64,000 bases of DNA from Plasmopara viticola (taxonomy: Eukaryota > Oomycota > Peronosporomycetes > Peronosporales > Peronosporaceae), in NCBI GenBank assembly GCA_001695595.3, contig MBPM02000008.1, positions 1,178,001-1,242,000 on the forward strand, given 5' to 3'. Positions 47,105 to 58,922 of this stretch are shown here, one piece after another. A model generated the notes under the pieces. It worked only from the letters and a program-made list of their open reading frames with translations, did not search any database and had not been told where the DNA came from. The translations under genes were made by a program, and so were the position numbers. How positions within the stretch are numbered: the first letter of the stretch is position 1; every line of letters begins with the position of its first letter.

Positions 47105-48294
47105 AATCCTATCGAAGAGTAGACAGCTACGCAAAGTGAAGACTTGGAGCGAGTTGCGTTGTGATGAATGTTTATGTCGTGTCTCCTCTTCGTGCGGATG
47201 AATCGCGTCATTTTCCGGGATTCGTCGCAGCATCAAAATCCATCACGAATATTGGCTGGGACGTTTTCCACAGTTACACTTTTTAAACTCACTCTGTCAT
47301 TGATGCTACTAGAATTTCATGACGCTTTCGCTGCTGCATTGCAAACAAAAGCTAGAATGCTCACCGATACAGAATAGCAACAAAAAGGAGCACCGTCCGT
47401 TTCATCAATTTTGGTCTAGCGCCATCTTGTGCGCTATAATCTTGTCCTCGTATTCATGTCTGCTTTCTCCCCCAAGTAAGTAAGAAAAAGAACACAGTCG
47501 TAATCCAAATGCTTTGTGCTTTGTGTGAGATTCTACAAGAAAAAGCATCTTTTTGCATGCCACTAGCATTTGATGCAACAGGCATTTCATCTTCGTCATC
47601 TTGGTCGTCAAAGGTTGGTGTACGATTGGATTTTTCTCAAAAATTGAAAGTATTGTGCTATTGGGATAGTCTGAGGCTCAATTAATTGATGATTCGAATA
47701 TGGGCATCGTACAATTTAGAATTTTACATCGGAAAAAAAGCTTTTGAAGCTTAAGCTTGAAAATCAATAGCTAAAAAGATCTATAGTTGCGCTCAGTAGC
47801 ACCTTTCCCTTTTATTACATTTGAACAACTCTTGTCAAGTACGCGTGATTGTACTTCTTAACCACGTTCACATATCCCTCGAATCTCAAGTTTTTTTTTT
47901 CATTCTATTGTGAATGAGTCCAAAATGTCGATTGACAAGACGGCGGAGTAGCAAGACATGTCATAGTCTTTTTGTGTGCAAGGTCATACAGTTGGCCGAG
48001 TATATACATTGGTATCAACTACGGCAATACAATCTAGTCACTCGACACCTACAAACTAAAAATATTGCGGACAGATACATTGTGACTCAGCTACCTGTCA
48101 AGAGACCTTTGTAATGACAACTGATCGACACCTACGACAAAATACTTTTGTAATGCCCAAATTTATTTCGAAAATAGAACAACTCTATCACTAGCACTGT
48201 TTTTAGTGTCATCGTTTCAGTCAAATAACTATCTTTGAGGCTTAAAGAAGCAGGTGAGGGAACGATACTGCTAGTCATATGCGTCGACCAAGAT

Positions 48295-48531
48295 CTACCA
48301 CCAGCCTCCACCCCAGCCTCCACCCCAGCCTCCGCCCCAGCCTCCACCCCAGCCGAGTCCTCCCCAAGGCCCTCCCCAGCCCCAGAATTCCTTCTTATTT
48401 CCATCTGGACTCTTTTCTGTAGCGGGTGCTGCTTCAGTAGGCATAGCTACCGACCTCAAAGCAGTTTGGTCAGCAGCTGCAAAGTTTGCAACAGCAATTG
48501 CAGCAGCGGCGGCAAAAATTGACAGCTTCAT
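48295..48531 (-). CDS. SSP-19: secreted protein, core type, next to copia C
   Basis: 78 residues, core consensus protein. Its upstream spacer (type B) is cut by the LTR of copia C-left at 49313. Confidence 0.78.
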   Translation of the reverse strand: MKLSIFAAAAAIAVANFAAADQTALRSVAMPTEAAPATEKSPDGNKKEFWGWGGPWGGLGWGGGWGGGWGGGWGGGWW

Positions 48532-49312
48532 AATCCTATCGAAGAGTAGACAGCTTCGCAAAGTGAAGACTTGGAGCGAGTTGCGTTGTGATGAATGTTT
48601 ATGTCGTGTCTCCTCTTCGTGCGGATGAATCGCGTCATTTTCCGGGATTCGTCGCAGCATCAAAATCCATCACGAATATTGGCTGGGACGTTTTCCACAG
48701 TTACACTTTTTAAACTCACTCTGTCATTGATGCTACTAGAATTTCATGACGCTTTCGCTGCTGCATTGCAAACAAAAGCTAGAATGCTCACCGATACAGA
48801 ATAGCAACAAATAGGAGCACCGTCCTTTTCATCAATTTTGGTCTAGCGCCATCTTGTGCGTAATAATCTTGTCCTCGTATTCATGTCAGCTTTTTCCCGT
48901 GAGCTCGTCCAAGTAAGTAAGAAAAAAAACACAGTCGTAATCCAAATGCTTTGTGCTTTGTGTGAGATTCTACAAGAAATAGCATCTTTTTGCATATCAC
49001 TAGCATTTGATGCAACAGGCATTTCATCTTCGTCATCTTAGTCGTCAAAGGCTGGTGTACGATTTGATTTTTCTCAACAATTGGAACTATTTGTGTTATT
49101 GGGATAGTCTGAGGCTCAATTAATTGATGATCCGAAATATGGGCATCGTTCAATTTAGAATTTTACATCGGAAAAAAAGCTTTTGAAGCTTAAGCTTGAA
49201 AATCAATAGCTAAAAAGATCTATAGTTGCGCTCAGTAGCACCTTTCCCTTTTATTACATTTGAACAACTCTTGTCAAGTACGCGTGATTGTACTTCTTAA
49301 CCACGTTCACAT

Positions 49313-49492
49313 TATAACAATGTGATTGTCGCAGTGCAAAATGGAAAGTAAATTCATAGGAATATAGCAAACCATAGGCTCTAACTCACTTGTAGCCACG
49401 TGTTCTTCTGTCTCGATATTCTAGAATGTGACTATTTCTCTTATATGTCAAGTTGACACATACTGTGGGACACCCAATTAGAGGCCGTTACA
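49313..49492 (-). repeat. 3' LTR of copia C-left
   Basis: 180 bp, starting TGTAACGGCC after a purine tract (gagggggag) and ending TTGTTATA. Same length as the LTR of C-right. Ends are inferred from the purine tract and from where SSP sequence resumes. Confidence 0.75.
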
Positions 49493-52369
49493 CTCCCCCT
49501 CAACTTGACAGTCCACAAGTCCGCATGCGTCACGAAGCTCCACAAAGCGCGGCGTCGGAATGGCCTTCGTTAACATATCCGCTAGCTGAGACTCCGATGG
49601 TACGTACTCCACCTTGATAGTGCCCTTCTCGACGTGGTCCCGGACGAAATGAGCTCGGAGGTCGATGTGCTTGGCGCGTGGGGTGTATCCGTGGTTAGTT
49701 GCCATACTAATCGCCGACTGGTTGTCCATGTAGATCGTCGACGCACTCGACACGTTTACACCCATCTCTGTGAGGAGGAAACGCAGCCACAGTACTTCTT
49801 GAGCGGTAAGTGCGAGAGCCATGTACTCGGCTTCAGCAGTTGATAACGCGACGGTCGCTTGACGCCTGCTCTTGTAGATGACCGGACCGTCAGCCATCTT
49901 CACCATCACACCAGACGTCGAGCGTCGCGTCTCCTTATCACCACCCCAGTTCGCGTCGCAGTATGTCGCGATATTCTTGCCCTTTGCCGTGTAGTGGATG
50001 CCGATCGAAAGAGTGGCCTTGAGGTAGCGAAGTACACGTAGCGCAGCATTCCAATGCATCTCACGCGGCGTATCGAGGTACTGAGAGAGTATCGACAGCA
50101 CGTAGCCAATGTCGGGACGTGTGGCATTGGCAACGTACAGCATTGATCCGATTAGTTCGCGGTACTTATTTTTGTCTGTGCATACACCGTGCTTGTCGGA
50201 TGGGCTGAGATCTTGACCAATTACCATTGGGTTGCGGACACCATGAGCAGATACTTGACCAAAACGCTCGAGCAACTTGGTTATAAACTGAGATTGCTTC
50301 ACCACCATTTCACCACGTTTCCGATCGTGAAGTACTTCCATCCCGAGAACGAAACGAGCATCACCGAGTGATTTGACCGTGAAGTGCGACGCGAGACCAG
50401 TACACACGGATCGCGCTTGTTCCTCTGTTTTGCAGCCAACAAGTAGATCGTCTACGTAGAGCACCACTAAAACCGCGGCCGCTGGGTCACTGTCATCTCG
50501 TCGAACGAAGAGACAAGGATCAGCTCGACACTGTTTGAAACCTAGACGCTTGAACACGTCGCGGATGGTACGGTGCCACACAGCTGCAGCTTGCTTGAGT
50601 CCATAGAGGCTGCGGCGGAGTCTGCAAACCAATTCCGGCGCCACATTCACTCCTTCAGGGGATTCATAAACACTGTTTCGTCAAGCTTTCCATTTAGAAA
50701 TGCGGTCTCAATGTCAAACTGGCGAATCATGAGGCGTCGAGAGCAGCACAATGCGAGGAAACCTCGAGCGACTAGACGTGCCTTGTATCGCTTAACCGCT
50801 CCATTCTCGTCGTACTTCTTCGCGAATACCCATTTGCATCCGATCACCTTGTTTCCTTGAGGTCGTCGCACCATGTCCCACGTGTGGCTCCGCACATGCG
50901 ACCGAATCTCAGCACGAATAGCTTCCTTCCATTGTGGAGCGTCAGGGGCCGCCATTGCTTCAGCGTATGATGTAGGCAGCTCAGACACCGCCAACGCAAT
51001 TTCGTACTCATCCAGGCGTGGTCGCTTGCTTTCTGGTTCTGGCTCATCGTCATTTTCAGCGCCACCAAGATGCAAAGGCATATCTCCATCAGTCAGTAGA
51101 CGCGGTTGTTCATACGTGATCGACCGAGGGCGAATGGAACCACCACTGAACACCATGCGATTCTCTGATGCATGGACGCCGACGCCAACACCTTCACCAT
51201 GAGGGATTATTGCTGACGGTGCGCACGGATCACATCCGGCAGCACGGACGAGGTCAAGGCTCGGGTTGAGATGCTGGACGATGGCGGGGCGATCGATCGA
51301 CCGACTTAGATGTTGTGAGTGCGGGACGATATCGCAATCAGGACGCTGGGCGAGCTGCATCTGCTGATCTTCGGTAGCAGTAGCAGGACTGATGCGCTGG
51401 ACAACTTGCATCTGGCTGTTACTCCCCCTGTCCAAAGCATCAGTAGGAACGGGTGAGATTTGAGCATCGGTAGGGGGCACTTCTTCCATTTCAACGTCGG
51501 CGGCATCGTCGACATCCGCAGTTGCATCATGGTCGTTCTCATTCACTGGTCGCGGTGGCGGAATATAACTCACGGAATCGTGATCATTGATGCTAACCAC
51601 CCAAGGAAAGCAACTTGAGTCAATACTGACGGCTTGGAACGTGTCTGGTGGTCGCTCATTCAGATGCACCGATCGCGAAATCACGATGCGCTCGTCGTCG
51701 TAATCCCACACACGATACGCTTTCGAACCATCAGCGTATCCAAGGAAGAGGCAACGGTGAGCTCGAGGATCAAGTTTGCCTACGTTTGGCTTGTCAACAT
51801 GTACGTAGCCACGAGCACCAAATACACGAAGGTCTTCGAGTGACTGGCGCTTTCCGGTTAATACTTCGAGGGGGCTCTGATCCGGTCGCGCAGTATTCGG
51901 GATACGGTTGACGATGTAAGCTGCAGTCCGAAACGCTTCAGCCCACCACACACGGTCCACTCGCATGTAGTGTAGCATCGATCGGGCCATGTCAGCTAGT
52001 GTCCGGTTCATACGCTCAGCGGTCCCATTTTGCTGGGGGCTGTATGGCGCACTCGTCTGGTGAATGATCCCTTTGGACGCACAGAACTTGCCGAAGCGCT
52101 TGCTCACATATTCACCACCGTTGTCACTACGAACACACATCACCTTGCAGCCGTGTTGCACCTTAACCTGAGTGCAGAATGCCTTGAAGCAATCGAACAC
52201 TTGAGACTTCTGCTTGATGAAGTTGACGAACACTACTCGGCTGAAGTCGTCCACGAAGACCACGATGTATACCGCACCACCCTTGGACTTCGGTTTTATT
52301 GGCCCCATCACATCCGTGTGCACAATCTCGAATGGGCGACCTGTCTTTATCTCGCTACCCGATTGGTGC
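49313..52369 (-). mobile_element. Copia element C-left, 5' truncated
   Basis: Minus-strand Ty1/copia element of a different family from A and B. It has a 3' LTR (49313-49492), RNase H, RT, a long linker and integrase. Gag, protease and the integrase zinc finger are missing: at about 52370 it joins head-to-head with C-right. Its part from 51471 down to 49313 is nearly identical to C-right in reverse. Confidence 0.88.
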
Positions 52370-52371
52370 AC
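49478..52371 (-). pseudogene. Copia C-left integrase-RT-RNase H pseudogene
   Basis: The integrase core is visible at the start: HTDVMGP, RSDNGGEY and GTAERMN. A linker of about 200 residues rich in Asp, Pro and Gln follows, then RT (WVFAKKYDENGAVKRYKARLVARGF), YGLKQAAAVW, LYVDDLLVG and RNase H ending LADMLTKAI. Two defects compared with C-right: about 69 bp are lost after LVARGFL (removing the YSPVASM block of RT), and one C is lost in a C run at about 50657, shifting frame at FMNP. The latter might be a sequencing error; the former is not. Confidence 0.88.
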
Positions 52372-52375
52372 CGAT

Positions 52376-54436
52376 GCTCAAATCTCACCCGTTCCTACTG
52401 ATGCTTTGGACAGGGGGAGTAACAGCCAGATGCAAGTTGTCCAGCGCATCAGTCCTTCCACTGCTACCGAAGATCAGCAGATGCAGCTCGCCCAGCGTCC
52501 TGATTGCGATATCGTCCCGCACTCACAACATCTAAGTCGGTCGATCGATCGCCCCGCCATCGTCCAGCATCTCAACCCGAGCCTTGACCTCGTCCGTGCT
52601 GCCGGATGTGATCCGTGCGCACCGTCAGCAATAATCCCTCATGGTGAAGGTGTTGGCGTCGGCGTCCATGCATCAGAGAATCGCATGGTGTTCAGTGGTG
52701 GTTCCATTCGCCCTCGGTCGATCACGTATGAACAACCGCGTCTACTGACTGATGGAGATATGCCTTTGCATCTTGGTGGCGCTGAAAATGACGATGAGCC
52801 AGAACCAGAAAGCAAGCGACCACGCCTGGATGAGTACGAAATTGCGTTGGCGGTGTCTGAGCTGCCTACATCATACGCTGAAGCAATGGCGGCCCCTGAC
52901 GCTCCACAATGGAAGGAAGCTATTCGTGCTGAGATTCGGTCGCATGTGCGGAGCCACACGTGGGACATGGTGCGACGACCTCAAGGAAACAAGGTGATCG
53001 GATGCAAATGGGTATTCGCGAAGAAGTACGACGAGAATGGAGCGGTTAAGCGATACAAGGCACGTCTAGTCGCTCGAGGTTTCCTCCAGACTCGCGGCAT
53101 AGACTATACCCACACATACTCACCAGTGGCAAGCATGAACACGATCCGGGTCTTTCTCGCATTGTGCTGCTCTCGACGCCTCATGATTCGCCAGTTTGAC
53201 ATTGAGACCGCATTTCTAAATGGAAAGCTTGACGAAACAGTGTTTATGAATCCCCCTGAAGGAGTGAATGTGGCGCCGGAATTGGTTTGCAGACTCCGCC
53301 GCAGCCTCTATGGACTCAAGCAAGCTGCAGCTGTGTGGCACCGTACCATCCGCGACGTGTTCAAGCGTCTAGGTTTCAAACAGTGTCGAGCTGATCCTTG
53401 TCTCTTCGTTCGACGAGATGACAGTGACCCAGCGGCCGCGGTTTTAGTGGTGCTCTACGTAGACGATCTACTTGTTGGCTGCAAAACAGAGGAACAAGCG
53501 CGATCCGTGTGTACTGGTCTCGCGTCGCACTTCACGGTCAAATCACTCGGTGATGCTCGTTTCGTTCTCGGGATGGAAGTACTTCACGATCGGAAACGTG
53601 GTGAAATGGTGGTGAAGCAATCTCAGTTTGTAACCAAGTTGCTCGAGCGTTTTGGTCAAGTATCTGCTCATGGTGTCCGCAACCCAATGGTAATTGGTCA
53701 AGATCTCAGCCCATCCGACAAGCACGGTGTATGCACAGACAAAAATAAGTACCGCGAACTAATCGGATCAATGCTGTACGTTGCCAATGCCACACGTCCC
53801 GACATTGGCTACGTGCTGTCGATACTCTCTCAGTACCTCGATACGCCGCGTGAGATGCATTGGAATGCTGCGCTACGTGTACTTCGCTACCTCAAGGCCA
53901 CTCTTTCGATCGGCATCCACTACACGGCAAAGGGCAAGAATATCGTGACATACTGCGACGCGAACTGGGGTGGTGATAAGGAGACGCGACGCTCGACGTC
54001 TGGTGTGATGGTGAAGATGGCTGACGGTCCGGTCATCTACAAGAGCAGGCGTCAAGCGACCGTCGCGTTATCAACTGCTGAAGCCGAGTACATGGCTCTC
54101 GCACTTACCGCTCAAGAAGTACTGTGGCTGCGTTTCCTCCTCACAGAGATGGGTGTAAACGTGTCGAGTGCGTCGACGATCTACATGGACAACCAGTCGG
54201 CGATTAGTATGGCAACTAACCACGGATACACCCCACGCGCCAAGCACATCGACCTCCGAGCTCACTTCGTCCGTGACTACGTCGAGAAGGGCACCATCAA
54301 GGTGGAGTACGTACCATCGGAGTCTCAGCTAGCGGATATGTTAACGAAGGCCATTCCGACGCCGCGCTTTGTGGAGCTTCGTGACGCATGCGGACTTGTG
54401 GACTGTCAAGTTGAGGGGGAGTGTAACGGCCTCTAA
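52376..54436 (+). pseudogene. Copia C-right RT-RNase H fragment (open frame)
   Basis: Open from the junction to the normal stop: linker, RT with YSPVASMNTIRVF and LYVDDLLVG intact, and RNase H with CDANWGG, STAEAEYMAL and YMDNQSAISMA. The frame extends left to 52214, but that part is antisense to C-left integrase and is chance. Only a few residues differ from C-left (FVTKLL/FITKLL, NIVTYC/NIATYC, RDYVEK/RDHVEK). It could still give an RT-RNase H protein if transcribed, but it has no own start or promoter. Confidence 0.85.
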
Positions 54437-54601
54437 TTGGGTGTCCCACAGTATGTGCCAACTTGACATATAAGAGAAATAGTCACATTCTAGAATATCG
54501 AGACAGAAGAACACGTGGCTACAAGTGAGTAAGAGCCTATAGTTTGCTTTATTCCTATGAATTTACTTTCCATTTTGCACTGCGACAATCACATTGTTAT
54601 A
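54422..54601 (+). repeat. 3' LTR of copia C-right
   Basis: 180 bp, TGTAACGGCC to TTGTTATA, directly followed by SSP unit sequence ctactgagcgc. Confidence 0.75.
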
Positions 54602-55298
54602 CTACTGAGCGCAACTATAGATCTTTTTAGCTATTGATTTTCAAGCTTAAGCTTCAAAAGCTTTTTTTCCGATGTAAAATTCTAGATTGTACGATGCCCA
54701 TAATTCGAATCATCAATCAATAGAGCCTCAGACTATCCCAATAGCACCAATACTTTCAATTTTTTTGAAAAATCCAATCGTACACCAACCTTTGACGACC
54801 AAGATGACGAAGATGAAATGCCTGTTGCATCAAATGCTAGTGGCATGCAAAAAGATGCTTTTTCTTGTAGAATCTCACACAAAGCACAAAACATTTAGAT
54901 TACGACTGTGTTCTTTTTCTTACTTACTTAGGGGAAAAAGCTGACATGAATCCGAGGACAAGATTATAGCGCACAAGATGGCGCTAGACCAAAATTGATG
55001 AAACGGACGGTGCTCCTTTTTGTTGCTATTCTGTATCGGTGAGCTTTCTAGCTTTTGTTTGCAATGCAGCAGCGAAAGCGTTCATGAAATTCTAGTAGCA
55101 TCAATGACAGAGTGAGTTTAAAAGTGTAACTGTGGAAAACGTCCCAGCCAATATTCGTGATGGATTTTGATGCTGCGACGAATCCCGGAAAATGACGCGA
55201 TTCATCCGCACGAAGAGGAGACACGACATAAACATTCATCACAACGCAACTCGCTCCAAGTCTTCACTTTGCGTAGCTGTCTACTCTTCGATAGGATT

Positions 55299-55535
55299 AT
55301 GAAGCTGTCAATTTTTGCCGCCGCTGCTGCAATTGCTGTTGCAAACTTTGCAGCTGCTGACCAAACTGCTTTGAGGTCGGTAGCTATGCCTACTGAAGCA
55401 GCACCCGCTACAGAAAAGAGTCCAGATGGAAATAAGAAGGAATTCTGGGGCTGGGGAGGGCCTTGGGGAGGACTCGGCTGGGGTGGAGGCTGGGGTGGAG
55501 GCTGGGGCGGAGGCTGGGGTGGAGGCTGGTGGTAG
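55299..55535 (+). CDS. SSP-20: secreted protein, first copy right of copia C
   Basis: 78 residues, four WGGG units, protein identical to the core. The GGC-GGA-GGC variant unit is third instead of second, so the repeat tract has a separate slippage or exchange history. Spacer and leader carry several private changes. Confidence 0.78.
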   Translation: MKLSIFAAAAAIAVANFAAADQTALRSVAMPTEAAPATEKSPDGNKKEFWGWGGPWGGLGWGGGWGGGWGGGWGGGWW

Positions 55536-56724
55536 ATCTTGGTCGACGCATATGACTAGCAGTATCGTTCCCTCACTTGCTTCTTTAAGCCTCAAGGATA
55601 GTTATTCGACTGAAACGATGACACTAAAAACAGTGCTAGTGATAGAGTTCTATTTTCGAAATAAATTTGGGCATTACAAAAGTATTTTGTCGTAGGTGTC
55701 GATCAGTTGTCATTACAAAGGTCTCTTGACAGGTAGCTGAGTCACAATGTATCTGTCCGCAATATTTTTAGTTTGTAGGTGTCGAGTGACTAGATTGTAT
55801 TGCCGTAGTTGATACCAATGTATATACTCGGCCAACTGTATGACCTTGCACACAAAAAGACTATGACATGTCTTGCTACTCCGCCGTCTTGTCAATCGAC
55901 ATTTTGGACTCATTCACAATAGAATGAAAAAAAAAACTTGAGATTCGAGGGATATGTGAACGTGATTAAGAAGTACAATCACGCGTACTTGACAAGAGTT
56001 GTTCAAATGTAATAAAAGGGAAAGGTGCTACTGAGCGCAACTATAGATCTTTTTAGCTATTGATTATCAAGCTTAAGCTTCAAAAGCTTTTTTTCCGATG
56101 TAAAATTCTAAATTGTACGATGCCCATAATTCGAATCATCAATCAATAGAGCCTCAGACTATCCCAATAGCACCAATACTTTCAATTTTTGAGAAAAATC
56201 CAATCGTACACCAACCTTTGACGACCAAGATGACGAAGATGAAATGCCTGTTGCATCAAATGCTAGTGGCATGCAAAAAGATGCTTTTTCTTGTAGAATC
56301 TCACACAAAGCACAAAGCATTTGGATTACGACTGTGTTCTTTTTCTTACTTACTTGGGGGAGAAAGCAGACATGAATACGAGGACAAGATTATAGCGCAC
56401 AAGATGGCGCTAGACCAAAATTGATGAAACGGACGGTGCTCCTTTTTGTTGCTATTCTGTATCGGTGAGCATTCTAGCTTTTGTTTGCAATGCAGCAGCG
56501 AAAGCGTCATGAAATTCTAGTAGCATCAATGACAGAGTGAGTTTAAAAAGTGTAACTGTGGAAAACGTCCCAGCCAATATTCGTGATGGATTTTGATGCT
56601 GCGACGAATCCCGGAAAATGACGCGATTCATCCGCACGAAGAGGAGACACGACATAAACATTCATCACAACGCAACTCGCTCCAAGTCTTCACTTTGCGT
56701 AGCTGTCTACTCTTCGATAGGATT

Positions 56725-56949
56725 ATGAAGCTGTCAATTTTTGCCGCCGCTGCTGCAATTGCTGTTGCAAACTTTGCAGCTGCTGACCAAACTGCTTTGA
56801 GGTCGGTAGCTATGCCTACTGAAGCAGCACCCGCCACAGAAAAGAGTCCAGATGGAAATAAGAAGGAATTCTGGGGCTGGGGAGGGCCTTGGGGAGGACT
56901 CGGCTGGGGTGGAGGCTGGGGCGGAGGCTGGGGTGGAGGCTGGTGGTAG
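56725..56949 (+). CDS. SSP-21: secreted protein, three repeats
   Basis: 74 residues, three WGGG units, otherwise core protein. Confidence 0.78.
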   Translation: MKLSIFAAAAAIAVANFAAADQTALRSVAMPTEAAPATEKSPDGNKKEFWGWGGPWGGLGWGGGWGGGWGGGWW

Positions 56950-58137
56950 ATCTTGGTCGACGCATATGACTAGCAGTATCGTTCCCTCACTTGCTTCTTT
57001 AAGCCTCAAAGATAGTTATTCGACTGAAACGATGACACTCAAAACAGTGCTAGTGATATGTTGTTCTATTTTCGAAATAAATTTGGGCATTACAAAAGTA
57101 TTTTGTCGTAGGTGTCGATCAGTTGTCATTACAAAGGTCTCTTGACAGGTAGCTGAGTCACAATGTATCTGTCCGCAATATTTTTAGTTTGTAGGTGTCG
57201 AGTGACTAGATTGTATTGCCGTAGTTGATACCAATGTATATACTCGGCCAACTGTATGACCTTGCACACAAAAAGACTATGACATGTCTTGCTACTCCGC
57301 CGTCTTGTCAATCGACATTTTGGACTCATTCACAATAGAATGAAAAAAAAAACTTGAGATTCGAGGGATATGTGAACGTGTTAAGAAGTACAATCACGCG
57401 TACTTGACAAGAGTTGTTCAAATGTAATAAAAGGGAAAGGTGCTACTGAGCGCAACTATAGATCTTTTTAGCTATTGATTTTCAAGCTTAAGCTTCAAAA
57501 GCTTTTTTTCCGATGTAAAATTCTAAATTGTACGATGCCCATAATTCGAATCATCAATCAATAGAGCCTCAGACTATCCCAATAGCACCAATACTTTCAA
57601 TTTTGAGAAAAATCCAATCGTACACCAACCTTTGACGACCAAGATGACGAAGATGAAATGCCTGTTGCATCAAATGCTAGTGGCATGCAAAAAGATGCTT
57701 TTTCTTGTAGAATCTCACACAAAGCACAAAGCATTTGGATTACGACTGTGTTCTTTTTCTTACTTACTTGGGGGAAAAGCTGACATGAATACGAGGACAA
57801 GATTATAGCGCACAAGATGGCGCTAGACCAAAATTGATGAAACGGACGGTGCTCCTTTTTGTTGCTATTCTGTATCGGTGAGCATTCTAGCTTTTGTTTG
57901 CAATGCAGCAGCGAAAGCGTCATGAAATTCTAGTAGCATCAATGACAGAGTGAGTTTAAAAAGTGTAACTGTGGAAAACGTCCCAGCCAATATTCGTGAT
58001 GGATTTTGATGCTGCGACGAATCCCGGAAAATGACGCGATTCATCCGCACGAAGAGGAGACACGACATAAACATTCATCACAACGCAACTCGCTCCAAGT
58101 CTTCACTTTGCGTAGCTGTCTACTCTTCGATAGGATT

Positions 58138-58374
58138 ATGAAGCTGTCAATTTTTGCCGCCGCTGCTGCAATTGCTGTTGCAAACTTTGCAGCTGCTGAC
58201 CAAACTGCTTTGAGGTCGGTAGCTATGCCTACTGAAGCAGCACCCGCTACAGAAAAGAGTCCAGATGGAAATAAGAAGGAATTCTGGGGCTGGGGAGGGC
58301 CTTGGGGAGGACTCGGCTGGGGTGGAGGCTGGGGCGGAGGCTGGGGTGGAGGCTGGGGTGGAGGCTGGTGGTAG
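58138..58374 (+). CDS. SSP-22: secreted Trp/Gly-repeat protein (family reference copy)
   Basis: Reference description for the family. 78 residues. Residues 1-20, MKLSIFAAAAAIAVANFAAA, form a typical signal peptide, with cleavage likely before DQTALRS. A short polar region (DQT...EKSPDGNKK, about 21-47) has no Cys and no RXLR. The tail FWGWGGPWGGLG is followed by WGGG units and a final WW. Codons in the repeat are almost all GGT/GGA/GGC-TGG in a 12-bp period. The start is set at this ATG because upstream reading frames differ between outer and core copies (a 7-bp leader indel) while this point is constant. CCAAT lies about 155 bp upstream; an initiator-like TTCATCAC is about 65 bp upstream. 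Function unknown; a secreted structural or host-facing peptide is inferred. Confidence 0.8.
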   Translation: MKLSIFAAAAAIAVANFAAADQTALRSVAMPTEAAPATEKSPDGNKKEFWGWGGPWGGLGWGGGWGGGWGGGWGGGWW

Positions 58375-58501
58375 ATCTTGGTCGACGCATATGACTAGCA
58401 GTATCGTTCCCTCACCTGCTTCTTTAAGCCTCAAAGATAGTTATTCGACTGAAACGATGACACTAAAAACAGTGCTAGTGATAGAGTTGTTCTATTTTCG
58501 A

Positions 58502-58507
58502 AATAAA
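58502..58507 (+). terminator. Probable polyadenylation signal of SSP-22
   Basis: AATAAA about 128 bp after the SSP stop, in the sequence gaaataaatttggg, present in nearly all units at the same place. Confidence 0.5.
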
Positions 58508-58910
58508 TTTGGGCATTACAAAAGTATTTTGTCGTAGGTGTCGATCAGTTGTCATTACAAAGGTCTCTTGACAGGTAGCTGAGTCACAATGTATCTGTCC
58601 GCAATATTTTTAGTTTGTAGGTGTCGAGTGACTAGATTGTATTGCCGTAGTTGATACCAATGTATATACTCGGCCAACTGTATGACCTTGCACACAAAAA
58701 GACTATGACATGTCTTGCTACTCCGCCGTCTTGTCAATCGACATTTTGGACTCATTCACAATAGAATGAAAAAAAAAACTTGAGATTCGAGGGATATGTG
58801 AACGTGGTTAAGAAGTACAATCACGCGTACTTGACAAGAGTTGTTCAAATGTAATAAAAGGGAAAGGTGCTACTGAGCGCAACTATAGATCTTTTTAGCT
58901 ATTGATTTTC

Positions 58911-58922
58911 AAGCTTAAGCTT
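58911..58922. repeat. Conserved palindrome in the SSP spacer (example)
   Basis: AAGCTTAAGCTT, a perfect 12-bp palindrome inside a longer imperfect one, about 650 bp upstream of SSP-23. It recurs at the same place in the units examined. Confidence 0.7.

Larger units (their letters stand above)
25896..49312 (-). repeat. SSP array, leftward block, main part (SSP-4 to SSP-19)
   Basis: Sixteen tandem units on the minus strand; distances between successive SSP starts run from 1392 to 1446 bp. Each unit holds an SSP gene, its AATAAA-type 3' end, an opposite-strand 66-codon frame, an AAGCTTAAGCTT palindrome and a spacer of type A or B. The SSP-4 unit is more divergent: near 26440 it keeps about 30 bases missing from the core, and it keeps the 7 leader bases. 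The block ends at the LTR of copia C-left, about 780 bp upstream of SSP-19. Confidence 0.93.
52370..54601 (+). mobile_element. Copia element C-right, 5' truncated, inverted partner of C-left
   Basis: Begins at the junction (accgatgctca shared with C-left at 51461-51471) and runs to the 3' LTR. It lacks gag, protease and all of integrase. Together with C-left it forms an inverted repeat with arms of about 2.2 kb and an 898-bp spacer (51472-52369). Confidence 0.88.

Noticed and set aside
52214..52375. The first 54 codons of the long frame leading into C-right
   Set aside because: This stretch is antisense to C-left integrase and lies before the junction; it is a chance extension.
58138..58374. 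RXLR effector identity for the SSP family
   Set aside because: No RXLR or EER motif follows the signal peptide; ALRS is not such a motif.
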